Below, piece by piece: positions 52,324 through 60,530 of a stretch of 64,000 nt of DNA (positions are counted from its first letter, which is position 1; each line of letters starts with the position of its first letter). Under the pieces are notes generated by a model. It ran no database searches. It had not been told where the DNA came from and was given only the letters and a program-made list of their open reading frames with translations. The translations under genes were made by a program, and so were the position numbers. This DNA is from Akkermansia sp. GTDB lineage: Bacteria; Verrucomicrobiota; Verrucomicrobiia; Verrucomicrobiales; Akkermansiaceae. The stretch is from positions 29,396 to 93,395 of the forward strand of contig JALFWB010000002.1 of assembly GCA_022787425.1 (NCBI GenBank), written 5' to 3'.

Positions 52324-53949
52324 ATGGAAAACGAACCACAAGCAAAACCGAACAGATTTTCCCCCAATCCCGCTCCGCAGAAACCGCGGAAGAAATCCAA
52401 CGCCATCATTCTCATCGTCATTGCCCTCATCGTCGGCATCGGCGCGCTCTACTACGCGGCTGCCCCGTCGGCACCCAAGAAAAAATCGGTGAAGATCGTC
52501 AAGAAAGTCCGCAAGACCAAGCCGGTGCCCAAGGAGGAACCGAAACCCATCGAGGAACCGCCGCCGCCCCCCGAGGAAGAGCCGGAACCGGCCCCGCAGG
52601 AAGAGCCGCAGCAGGAGGAAACACCCGAGCCGGCTCCGCAGGAGGAAGAAGAGGAGGAAGAGACCGGAGAAACGGACGCCACGGAATTTGACCTGAAGAG
52701 CAAGGGCGGTGCGGCCTCCAAAGCCTTCAATGCCCTGTTCAACAAAATGGCCGATGCCAAGGAATACGCCAAGCTGAAAGAGGCATTGCACACGGCCTTG
52801 CAGCGAGACTACTCTACCCTGCTGGATGGCTTCGACACTCCCAAGAAGATTTCCTCCAAAGCACCGATACCGGCCCGTGCTGCTGCGCTCTACCGGAGCA
52901 TGTGCTATTTGGACAAACTGCCGGAAGACAGCACTCCCGAGGAGAAAACGGCGTTCACTGATTGGTTCATGTCCGGTAAGAAGCGACCCATCGTCACCTT
53001 TGCCAAGTATTTGGTGTTGCGAGACATCGGCGAGGAAGAAGGGCAAGACATGTTGCTCAACCTCTTTGAATTCCACCTCATTGAGCCCAAAAAAGCGTTC
53101 AACGAGATACGCGTCATCACCAACCCCGGCTCGGCCAAGGTAGGGAAGAAATTCTACCCCCATACCAAGCAAGAGCTAAAGAAAGAGATTGATAAAATTC
53201 TCAAGACTGCGGCCAAGGGACGTGTACCTGCCGAGCAGCAGGAAGCCATCAACCGCGCCAATGTCTACCGCTTTCTCTGCGGGGTTGACCCGAGCCTGAG
53301 CTACAACGTAAGCAGTGCCAAGGATGCCCAAAACGCCGCAGAAGCATGCAAGAAGGCCGGGCACATTGCCCATGATCTGGGCCACGACACAGACAAATGC
53401 AACCTGACTCAGGGCGTCACCGACATGGCGGACACGGTTGACGTTTACATGGAGGACCCCGGGGATAGCAACCGCGCTGCCCGTGGTCACCGGGCTTGGG
53501 TTCTCACTGCCGGGGCCTCCCGTTGCGGGTTCGGGCTCGATGGCGAATTCTCGGCCATGCGCACGGACTCTTCGGGCTACAAGCGGCTCGGCACGGGCTT
53601 CGGCTACCCGAACCGCGGCTTCTTCCCCTCCGAATACATGCTGGGCGATGGGTGGAGTTATTATTACCCGAGCGGCAAGCGTGCTACCAATGACGTAGAG
53701 GTTTCGATGTGGCGCCTGCCCCGAAGCATCCGCACGGCCCCGAACTCATCCAAGCTGTCGAGATACCCGCAGGTTCCCATTAAAAAGGTACACGTCCACA
53801 CGGATGACTCCAAGCCGATAGGACACAGCATAGTGTTTGAACCGGACTATTCGAAAATGCGAATGGAGAAAGGACGTCCCACGGGCACATACTGGGTGCG
53901 GATCAAGGATCGCTTCCACTCCGACGAATACGTGGTCGATTTCTACTGA
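52324..53949 (+). CDS. TonB-like anchored protein with CAP-like C-terminal domain
   Basis: 541 aa; the architecture is visible but no named family fits overall. Residues 1-25 are cytoplasmic and residues about 26-47 form one membrane helix (AIILIVIALIVGIGALYY). A Lys-rich then Glu/Pro-rich rigid stretch to about 115 follows, as in TonB-type proteins. The middle is helical. The C-terminal part (about 305-440) resembles CAP/SCP domains: INRANVYRFLCGVDPSLSYN, DAQNAAEACKKAG, VDVYMEDPGDSNRAARGHRAWVL and GFGLDG. In CAP proteins this block is the core helix plus the GHR-x-W-L strand. Function is unknown. It overlaps the Sel1 gene tail-to-tail by 7 nt. Confidence 0.65.
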   Translation: MENEPQAKPNRFSPNPAPQKPRKKSNAIILIVIALIVGIGALYYAAAPSAPKKKSVKIVKKVRKTKPVPKEEPKPIEEPPPPPEEEPEPAPQEEPQQEETPEPAPQEEEEEEETGETDATEFDLKSKGGAASKAFNALFNKMADAKEYAKLKEALHTALQRDYSTLLDGFDTPKKISSKAPIPARAAALYRSMCYLDKLPEDSTPEEKTAFTDWFMSGKKRPIVTFAKYLVLRDIGEEEGQDMLLNLFEFHLIEPKKAFNEIRVITNPGSAKVGKKFYPHTKQELKKEIDKILKTAAKGRVPAEQQEAINRANVYRFLCGVDPSLSYNVSSAKDAQNAAEACKKAGHIAHDLGHDTDKCNLTQGVTDMADTVDVYMEDPGDSNRAARGHRAWVLTAGASRCGFGLDGEFSAMRTDSSGYKRLGTGFGYPNRGFFPSEYMLGDGWSYYYPSGKRATNDVEVSMWRLPRSIRTAPNSSKLSRYPQVPIKKVHVHTDDSKPIGHSIVFEPDYSKMRMEKGRPTGTYWVRIKDRFHSDEYVVDFY

Positions 53950-54824
53950 TTTGAGTCGGCAGGCTGCCGGTTCAGCAACTCCTCCAGACGATGACTCCAC
54001 GCAGCGGCCTCCTGCTCTGAGGCTGCTGCGTTTTCACCGCTGCGCAGGGCGCGGATGAGAGCCGCAATGGCCGGCGCGTAATCCTGCCCGGCGGCAATGC
54101 GCAACTGAGCCAGCCCGGCCTCCGTATCCTGCGGCATGGGATCGCCTGTCATGAGCATGAGAGCGTAGACATAGCGCGACGACGCGTCCCCGCCCTCCGC
54201 TGCTAAGGCATACCACCGAGCCGCTTCCCGACGGTTTGCCGGGATCCCGTGCGAGCCTTCGATCAGCAGGTAACCCAAATCACGCGCCGCAGCAGCCACG
54301 GCACGTCCACCCCCGGCCAGTGCGGCTTTTTTCAACCACTCTGCGCCCTCCTGCACCCCCTCCTCCGTCTGCGCGAGACAATGGCCCAAGCGGTACTGAG
54401 CCTCCGGAATACCGGCCTCCGCCGCTCTGCGCCAGTGCACCAAGGCAGCGGTCACATCTTTGGCCACGCCCTTACCCTCATACAGAAGTGCGCCGATGAA
54501 TACATCCGCCTCCCGGCTTCCTTGCTCCGCAGCCTTACAGAACCAGCGGTAGGCCTCCTGAGCATTAGCTTGCACCCCCTTGCCGCCCTCCAAGTAAATA
54601 CCGGCCAGATCCGTCTGAGCCTGCAGATAGCCGGCCTGAGCGGACTTCTTCAGCCATTCGAGTGCACCTGCAAAGTCAGATTCATTCTGTTCAACCCCGG
54701 GCTGCAGCAGCCGACGCGCTTGCTCATACATCTGTGCTGCCGTCTCAGGCATCACAGGGGAGTCGCCCTCACCGCAGGCATTCAACAAAAGGGCAATACA
54801 CAAAGCAGCAGTCCGTTTCACCAT
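53943..54824 (-). CDS. Sel1-repeat lipoprotein
   Basis: A 293-aa exported lipoprotein. The signal ends in the lipobox LLNAC (residues about 14-18). The mature part is a solenoid of Sel1 (TPR-like) repeats of about 36 residues, for example ALEWLKKSAQAGYLQAQTDL, EAYRWFCKAAEQGSREADVF, ALVHWRRAAEAGIPEAQYRL and AARWYALAAEGGDASSRYVY. Such proteins are protein-protein interaction scaffolds in the periplasm. The start at 54824 is set by a near-consensus promoter 6 nt upstream; the frame is open 30 codons further without support. Confidence 0.85.
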   Translation of the reverse strand: MVKRTAALCIALLLNACGEGDSPVMPETAAQMYEQARRLLQPGVEQNESDFAGALEWLKKSAQAGYLQAQTDLAGIYLEGGKGVQANAQEAYRWFCKAAEQGSREADVFIGALLYEGKGVAKDVTAALVHWRRAAEAGIPEAQYRLGHCLAQTEEGVQEGAEWLKKAALAGGGRAVAAAARDLGYLLIEGSHGIPANRREAARWYALAAEGGDASSRYVYALMLMTGDPMPQDTEAGLAQLRIAAGQDYAPAIAALIRALRSGENAAASEQEAAAWSHRLEELLNRQPADSNQ

Positions 54825-54830
54825 GGCCAA

Positions 54831-54859
54831 ACTATACAGGAGCAGGCACGCGGTGTCAA
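54831..54859 (-). promoter_or_regulatory. Promoter of the Sel1 lipoprotein gene, leaderless type
   Basis: On the minus strand, TTGACA (54859-54854), a 17-nt spacer, then TATAGT (54836-54831). The ATG at 54824 follows after 6 nt. This is one of the clearest examples of the pattern. Confidence 0.85.
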
Positions 54860-54940
54860 GTTCTTTCCTCTGCGGAAGCGTCATCATACGCTTTTCCGCC
54901 CTGAAAAGTGTCATAATTCCGGCAATTCGCTCTATTTATG

Positions 54941-54968
54941 TTGCAATATAAGATTTTTCATCTATAAT
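54941..54968 (+). promoter_or_regulatory. Promoter of the small exported protein gene
   Basis: TTGCAA at 54941-54946, a 16-nt AT-rich spacer, and consensus TATAAT at 54963-54968. The ATG at 54995 follows after 26 nt. Confidence 0.75.
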
Positions 54969-54994
54969 AATCTCTAGCAAAAGCACTAAACGAA

Positions 54995-55318
54995 ATGAAA
55001 CGCGAAAATCTCTTCATGCTGACTCTTCTCCTCTCTGCCGCAGCCTTCATCCGGGTTCCGGCCGAGGCACAATCCGGTGCTGCATTCAGCGGCGAGGAGA
55101 TCCGCCTTTCCACGAACAGCCTGGGCAGCGGAGACATCAGCCTTGATGACGGCGTTATCTGGCCCTCCGAACACCGAGATACGACAACACTGCGCAAACG
55201 GCACACCGAGCCCCACCTCCCGCATTGTACTTACTCGGACTTCCTAACCCTTGCTGCCATCTACATCGCCAAGAACAGTTACCTCATCCCCATTCGCAGA
55301 CGTAGGGAAGACGAGTGA
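54995..55318 (+). CDS. Small exported protein of unknown function
   Basis: 107 aa, not recognised. It has a clear signal peptide (NLFMLTLLLSAAAFIRVPAEA, cleavage likely near residue 25), an acidic Ser/Gly-rich middle and a C-terminal segment TYSDFLTLAAIYIAKNSYLI that could be a membrane-associated helix, followed by RRRRED. A consensus promoter with a spacing typical of an expressed gene supports it. It stands alone between the divergent Sel1 gene and the dipeptidase operon. Confidence 0.6.
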   Translation: MKRENLFMLTLLLSAAAFIRVPAEAQSGAAFSGEEIRLSTNSLGSGDISLDDGVIWPSEHRDTTTLRKRHTEPHLPHCTYSDFLTLAAIYIAKNSYLIPIRRRREDE

Positions 55319-55353
55319 GCAGTCATTTCCCGCTCAGAGGGCGCAATAAGGGC

Positions 55354-55382
55354 TTGCGATACGCCGCAAAGCAGTGTAGAAT
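55354..55382 (+). promoter_or_regulatory. Peptidase operon promoter, leaderless type
   Basis: TTGCGA at 55354-55359, a 17-nt spacer, then TAGAAT at 55377-55382. The ATG at 55389 follows after 6 nt. It probably serves the four genes up to 62048. Confidence 0.75.
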
Positions 55383-55388
55383 GAGCGC

Positions 55389-56726
55389 ATGAGCGAGCTT
55401 GATGATTTATTCGCCTTTTTGAGCATTCCGAGTGTTTCCGCCTTGCCGGAGCATGCCGCCGATGTCGAACGCTGCGCGGACTTCCTGACCGCTAAGCTGA
55501 GTTCCCTGGGCTTCACGGCCCGCAAGCATCTTACGGACATCCACCCCATTGTGGTGGCCCACAGCCCCAAGGTGGAAGGCAAGCCCACCGTGCTCATCTA
55601 CGGGCACTACGACGTGATGCCCGTGGATCCCATTTCCGCTTGGCAGAGTGACCCCTTCACCCCCACCGTGCGGGACGGTCGCGTATATGCTCGCGGCGCA
55701 TCGGATGACAAGGGAGAGATCATGGCCCACATTCTGGGCGCGGAACGCATCATCCGCGAGGAGGGAGCCCTGCCCCTCAACGTCATTTACCTGCTGGAGG
55801 GCGAGGAAGAGCGCGGCAGCGAAAGCCTCTTCCGCTTCATCAAGGACCCGGAGGTGCAGAAGGAGCTAGCCTGCGACATCATTGTGGTGAGCGACACCGG
55901 CATGGCAGCCCCGGACATCCCCTCCTTCTCCTACGGGCTCAAGGGACTCTGCTGCTTTGAGCTGGAGGTACACGGCCCCTGTATGGACCTGCACTCCGGC
56001 ATTTTCGGCGGGGCCGTTGCCAACCCCATCACCACCCTGTGCGAGATGGTGGCAAGCACGCACGATGCCGACAACCGTGTGGCCGTGGAGGGCTTCTACG
56101 ACGGCGTGGCCCCGATTCAGGATTGGGAGCGTGAGAGCTGGCGCCGCGTGCCCGGTATGTCGGATAAGGAGCTGGCCGACCTCACGGGCGTGCCCGAGCT
56201 GCGCACGGAGACCGGCTACAGCGGCGCGGAGTGCGTCTATGCCCGCCCGACCCTGGAGCTCAACGGCATCTCCGGCGGTTATGAGGGCACCGGCTCCAAG
56301 ACCGTGATCCCTACCCACGCCATCGCCAAGATGAGCTGCCGCTTGGTACCCGGCCAGGACCCGGAGGCCGTCTGCCGGAAGGTGGAGGCCCACTTCCGCA
56401 AGGTTTGCCCGCCCTCCGTGCGCATGAAGTTCACCATGCAGCACACGGGTGAGGCCTACCTGAGCGACCCGAACTCCCCCCTTGGTAAGGCCGCCCAGCG
56501 AGCCCAGCAGGAGACCTTCGGCAACCCGCCCGTCTTGGTTCGCGAGGGTGGTTCCATCCCCATCATCGCCGAGATCTCGAAGGTGCTGGGCAAGGACGCG
56601 CTCTTCCTGGGACTTGACCTGCCGGATGCACAGATTCACTCCCCGAACGAGAACATGCGACTGGAGATTTTCCACAAGGGCATCGAGATGGCAGCCCGCG
56701 TGCTCAAGGAGATGGCGAAGGCCTGA
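55389..56726 (+). CDS. M20 family dipeptidase
   Basis: A 445-aa di-zinc peptidase related to carnosinase and PepV-type dipeptidases. Metal and catalytic motifs appear in order: LIYGHYDVMPVDP, YARGASDDKGEI with the bridging aspartate, LEGEEERGSESL with the catalytic and metal-binding glutamates, the IVVSDTGM aspartate, and a C-terminal histidine in DAQIHSPNENM. The dimerisation lid lies between about residues 200 and 310. No signal peptide is present, so it acts on imported or internal dipeptides. First gene of an operon with an ABC ATPase and two exported peptidase-like proteins. Confidence 0.9.
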   Translation: MSELDDLFAFLSIPSVSALPEHAADVERCADFLTAKLSSLGFTARKHLTDIHPIVVAHSPKVEGKPTVLIYGHYDVMPVDPISAWQSDPFTPTVRDGRVYARGASDDKGEIMAHILGAERIIREEGALPLNVIYLLEGEEERGSESLFRFIKDPEVQKELACDIIVVSDTGMAAPDIPSFSYGLKGLCCFELEVHGPCMDLHSGIFGGAVANPITTLCEMVASTHDADNRVAVEGFYDGVAPIQDWERESWRRVPGMSDKELADLTGVPELRTETGYSGAECVYARPTLELNGISGGYEGTGSKTVIPTHAIAKMSCRLVPGQDPEAVCRKVEAHFRKVCPPSVRMKFTMQHTGEAYLSDPNSPLGKAAQRAQQETFGNPPVLVREGGSIPIIAEISKVLGKDALFLGLDLPDAQIHSPNENMRLEIFHKGIEMAARVLKEMAKA

Positions 56727-56732
56727 TCGGAT

Positions 56733-57611
56733 ATGGACACCCCCCTTGCGGCAGAGATTTGCGCCATGCACAAGAGTTTCCCCGGGCACTGGGGAAAGGG
56801 TGGCGTCTATGCCGTAAAGGGGGTGAGCCTGAGCATTCCGGAGGGTAGCGTGTATGGGCTCATCGGCCCGAACGGCTCGGGAAAAAGCACGGTGATGAAG
56901 GCCTTGGTGGGGCTTTTGGCTCCGGATGCGGGTGAGTGCCGCGTCTTCGGCAAGCCCGCACGCCAAGCCGACAACCGCAGCTTGGTGGGTTTTCTGCCGG
57001 AGAACCCCTACTTCTACAAATTCCTCACGGGCGAGGAGACTGTGCACTTTTACGGTAAACTCTGCGGATTGAGCGGACGAGAATTGAAAGACCGCACGGC
57101 GGAGCTGCTGGAGACCACAGGGCTGACCGATGCCGCCAAACGGCGCGTGGGCGGCTACTCCAAGGGCATGCTGCAGCGTCTGGGACTGGCTCAGGCCCTG
57201 GTGCAGCAGCCCCGCCTGCTGGTGCTGGATGAGCCGACAGCAGGGGTTGACCCCATCGGTTCGCGGGCTATTCGGGACATCATCATGGAGCTCCGGCAGC
57301 GTGGGCTCACGGTGTTCCTCTGCTCTCACCTTCTTGAACAGGTGCAGGAGGTTTGCGACCGAGTGGGTATTCTGTACCAAGGCAACATGATTGCGGAAGG
57401 CACGGTGGCAGAATTGACCAATGACCGGGCACACACCGAGGTATTGCTGCACGGCGCAAAGCCGGATCTGTTGGACAAAATACGCACCCTTGCCGGGGAG
57501 GCGTGGGTGGAGGCACGGCCCGCCCGCAACTCTCTGGAGAGTGTCTTCATCCGAGGCATCCGTGCCAAAATGCGGGAAATGGAGGAAAAAAGCGGGAAAA
57601 CAGTGAAATAA
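56733..57611 (+). CDS. ABC transporter ATP-binding protein without visible permease
   Basis: A 292-aa ATPase of the ABC-2 exporter type. Walker A GPNGSGKST, signature YSKGMLQRLGLAQAL, Walker B LLVLDEPTAGVD and the switch histidine in FLCSHLLEQ are all present, followed by an accessory C-terminal domain of about 80 residues. It should pair with an ABC-2 membrane protein, but none is encoded in this operon or nearby. It sits 6 nt after the dipeptidase gene. The permease may lie elsewhere. Confidence 0.88.
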   Translation: MDTPLAAEICAMHKSFPGHWGKGGVYAVKGVSLSIPEGSVYGLIGPNGSGKSTVMKALVGLLAPDAGECRVFGKPARQADNRSLVGFLPENPYFYKFLTGEETVHFYGKLCGLSGRELKDRTAELLETTGLTDAAKRRVGGYSKGMLQRLGLAQALVQQPRLLVLDEPTAGVDPIGSRAIRDIIMELRQRGLTVFLCSHLLEQVQEVCDRVGILYQGNMIAEGTVAELTNDRAHTEVLLHGAKPDLLDKIRTLAGEAWVEARPARNSLESVFIRGIRAKMREMEEKSGKTVK

Positions 57612-57655
57612 AACAGAGCCCCGTCGCGTATTACTGGGCAGCCTTCATGGAGAAT

Positions 57656-60511
57656 ATGAACAAGAAATACGCACTCATCCTCATCGCGCTGGCCATGGCC
57701 GCGCCCTCTGTTTCCACGGCTCAACAAGCCGCCCCTGCCCCCGCCGCCCAAGAGCAGGTGCAGATCGGCGAGTTGCTGAAGGAGGACCCCAAACTCATCA
57801 CGGGCAAGTTGCCCAACGGCGTTTCCTACATGATCCGCCCCACAGCCGAGCCCGCCGGCCGAGCCTGCCTGCGTATGTACGTCAACACCGGTTCGCTCAA
57901 TGAGACGGCGGAGAACTCCGGTGTCTCGCATTTTTTGGAGCACCTCGTCTTTAACGGCAGCCGCCACCACAAGCGCGGCGAGCTGATTCCGGCCATGGAG
58001 AAGCTCGGTCTGGGCTTCGGAGGAGATGCCAACGCCTACACCAGCTTGCTGCAGACCGTCTTCATGCTCGACCTGCCCAAGCTGGACGAGAAGACGGTGG
58101 ATTTCGCCTTCACCACCATGCGCGACTTTGCCGATGGTGCCACGCTGGAGCCCTCGGCCATCGAACACGAGCGTGGTATTGTCATCAGCGAGCTCAAGGA
58201 GCGTGACTCGGAGGCCTACCGCGCCACCCTGCGTTCCTTGGATGAAATGACGAAGGGCTCTCGAGTGGCCCATTTCATGCCCATCGGTTCCAAAGATGTT
58301 ATCGCCACCATCACCCCGGAGCAGGTGCAGGAGTATTACCGCACCAACTACACAGCCGACCGCATCACCGTTATTGTGACCGGCGATGTGACACCGGAGC
58401 AGGCTCTCGGGTGGATCAAGAAGTACTACGGCGACATGCCGGCGAAGGTTGCGCCGAATAACCGGAACATCGGCAAGCTCACCGACCTCGGTCCGTCCGA
58501 GTGTGTCATTCCCAACCCGGAGAACGCCAACACTTCCCTGACGCTCTGCATCTCCGACCACTATGTGCAGAAGCCGGATACCGTGGAGCAGCACATCAAG
58601 GATGCCCCGCTGCATCTGGCAATGGCGATGCTCAATAACCGCCTTTCCAAGCTGGCGCGCAAGCAGGACGCGCCCTTCATGGGGGCCTCCACCGGTCAGG
58701 ATAGCATCTGCGAGGCGGCAGATATCGTCCAGGCGGGCTTGGCCTGCACCCCGGAGAAGTGGCAGCCTGCTCTCACAACCTTGGTGGAGGAAATCCGCAA
58801 GGCTTGCGAGTTCGGGTTCTCTCCGGCGGAGCTCAAGGAGGTGATGTCCTTCGGGCTCATGGCGGCTCAATCGGCCATCGACTCTTGGGACACCGTGCCG
58901 GCGGAGGCCATGGCGAGTGCTCTGGTGGAGTGTTTATCCGAGCACACTGTTGCGAATGATCCGGAGGAGTCCATGCGAGTGCTGACCCTGGGATTTGCAG
59001 CGGTGATGCAGGACCCGGATTCTTGCCGCCGTGCCCTGTCCGAGGCCTTTGACATGCAGCGGGTGAAGTTGATTGCCGGAGGTCATCTGGCGGAGGGCCT
59101 CACCCCGGAGGCTCTGCGCGCGGCCTTCAACGAGGCCCTGCAGGCCCCCGTGCAGAAGGATGCCGAGCAGGCGGAGCTGAAGTTTGCTTACGATACCATC
59201 GGGGCCCCGGGCAAGGTGGCTCAGTCGGCGACCATCGAGGACCTCGGTGTCACCACGCTTACGCTCAGCAACGGGGTTCGCGTGAACCTCAAGCCCGTGG
59301 ATTTCGTGAAGGGCTCCATCGCTGTTTCCGTGGATGTTGACGGCGGTTCCCTGGCCCTGCAAGGCAAGCCGGGGCTGGAGACCATGGCCGGCGCGGTGAT
59401 GAGTCTGGGCGGTCTGGAAGCGCACTCGGCGGATGACCTCAAGTCCATCTTCGCGGGTAACAAGGTGGGATTGAGCTTCGGTATCGGCCATCGTTACTTC
59501 AACTTCAGCGGCAGCACGAATGCGGCGGATCTGGAGCTGCAATGCAAGCTGCTGGCTGCGGGCATCCTGCACCCCGGGTTCCGCACCACGGGTGAGGAGA
59601 TGCTGCGCCGTGCCCTCCCGGCTCAATACAACAAGTTCAAGACGACCACCTCCGGTGCTTATTCCTGGCAGGCCCCGCGCCTCCTTTTCGGTAATGACTC
59701 CCGCTTCATCACCCCGACCCAAGAGCAGGTGGAGGCCTGCACCACCGAGGACGTGAAGGCGGCCCTGACGCCTTACCTGCAGCAGGGGGCCATGGAGGTT
59801 TCGCTGGTGGGTGATTTCCGGGTGGAGGATGTGCTGCCCATTTTGGAGCGGACCTTCGGTGCCATGCCGCAGCGCAAGGCGGAGTTCACCCAACCCACGG
59901 AGGCTCAGCAGACGGTTGCTCTCAGTCCTTGGGGCAAGTCCGAATTCCTGCGCTATGATTCCCGTCTGGAGAAGACTATCGTCACCCAGGTGCGCCCGGC
60001 AGGTGATGGTATGGACCGGCATCGCAATCGCCGTCTGACGGTTCTGGCTAACATTGCCCGTACACGGTTGTTCGATGATATTCGCGCCAAGCTGGGTGAG
60101 ACGTACTCGCCTTCCGTGCGCGTGAGCACCAACCGCGACTACAAGAACGCCGCCTTCATCACCACAGCCAGTGCGGGTGTGGTGGGCAATCGTGAGAAGG
60201 TGCACGCGGCCATGACGGAGACCCTCAACAAGATCGGTAACGGGGAGATCTCGGAGACGGACTTCGACTGCGCGATCCGCCCCTACATCACTCGGGCTGA
60301 GAAATCCCTGCGTGATGTCGATTTCTGGCAGGCCGCCGTGGCTCATATCCAGACGGACCCGGAGCAGCTCGGTCTGGTGCGTGATATGATCAGCGATGCC
60401 AAGAGCATCACGATCGAGGAGATCCGCGCCTTGGCCAAGGAGGTGTTCGGCAGCGGTCAGGTGAGCTCGTTCTTCACCGTGCCCGCAGAGCAAAAGGAGG
60501 AGGGCAAGTAA
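57656..60511 (+). CDS. Exported M16 zinc protease (two-repeat form)
   Basis: About 951 aa. The signal peptide (KKYALILIALAMAAPSVSTA) directs export. The first M16 half carries the inverted zinc motif HFLEHLVFNGS (HxxEH) and the downstream glutamate in ERGIVISELKERD. The second half, from about residue 520, has the same fold without the zinc motif, as in bacterial periplasmic M16 enzymes such as PqqL. It probably degrades peptides in the periplasm. The start is ATG 57656 or 57647; GGAG just upstream of 57656 is a weak hint. It follows the ABC ATPase and precedes another exported protein by 19 nt. Confidence 0.88.
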   Translation: MNKKYALILIALAMAAPSVSTAQQAAPAPAAQEQVQIGELLKEDPKLITGKLPNGVSYMIRPTAEPAGRACLRMYVNTGSLNETAENSGVSHFLEHLVFNGSRHHKRGELIPAMEKLGLGFGGDANAYTSLLQTVFMLDLPKLDEKTVDFAFTTMRDFADGATLEPSAIEHERGIVISELKERDSEAYRATLRSLDEMTKGSRVAHFMPIGSKDVIATITPEQVQEYYRTNYTADRITVIVTGDVTPEQALGWIKKYYGDMPAKVAPNNRNIGKLTDLGPSECVIPNPENANTSLTLCISDHYVQKPDTVEQHIKDAPLHLAMAMLNNRLSKLARKQDAPFMGASTGQDSICEAADIVQAGLACTPEKWQPALTTLVEEIRKACEFGFSPAELKEVMSFGLMAAQSAIDSWDTVPAEAMASALVECLSEHTVANDPEESMRVLTLGFAAVMQDPDSCRRALSEAFDMQRVKLIAGGHLAEGLTPEALRAAFNEALQAPVQKDAEQAELKFAYDTIGAPGKVAQSATIEDLGVTTLTLSNGVRVNLKPVDFVKGSIAVSVDVDGGSLALQGKPGLETMAGAVMSLGGLEAHSADDLKSIFAGNKVGLSFGIGHRYFNFSGSTNAADLELQCKLLAAGILHPGFRTTGEEMLRRALPAQYNKFKTTTSGAYSWQAPRLLFGNDSRFITPTQEQVEACTTEDVKAALTPYLQQGAMEVSLVGDFRVEDVLPILERTFGAMPQRKAEFTQPTEAQQTVALSPWGKSEFLRYDSRLEKTIVTQVRPAGDGMDRHRNRRLTVLANIARTRLFDDIRAKLGETYSPSVRVSTNRDYKNAAFITTASAGVVGNREKVHAAMTETLNKIGNGEISETDFDCAIRPYITRAEKSLRDVDFWQAAVAHIQTDPEQLGLVRDMISDAKSITIEEIRALAKEVFGSGQVSSFFTVPAEQKEEGK

Positions 60512-60530
60512 TTCCACAGCTGTTTATCAT

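Noticed and set aside
55866..57452. 528-aa minus-strand frame
   Set aside because: Antisense to the M20 dipeptidase and ABC ATPase genes; no motifs.
57326..60517. Two minus-strand frames of 514 and 527 aa
   Set aside because: Antisense to the M16 protease gene, which has an intact HxxEH motif; no features of their own.
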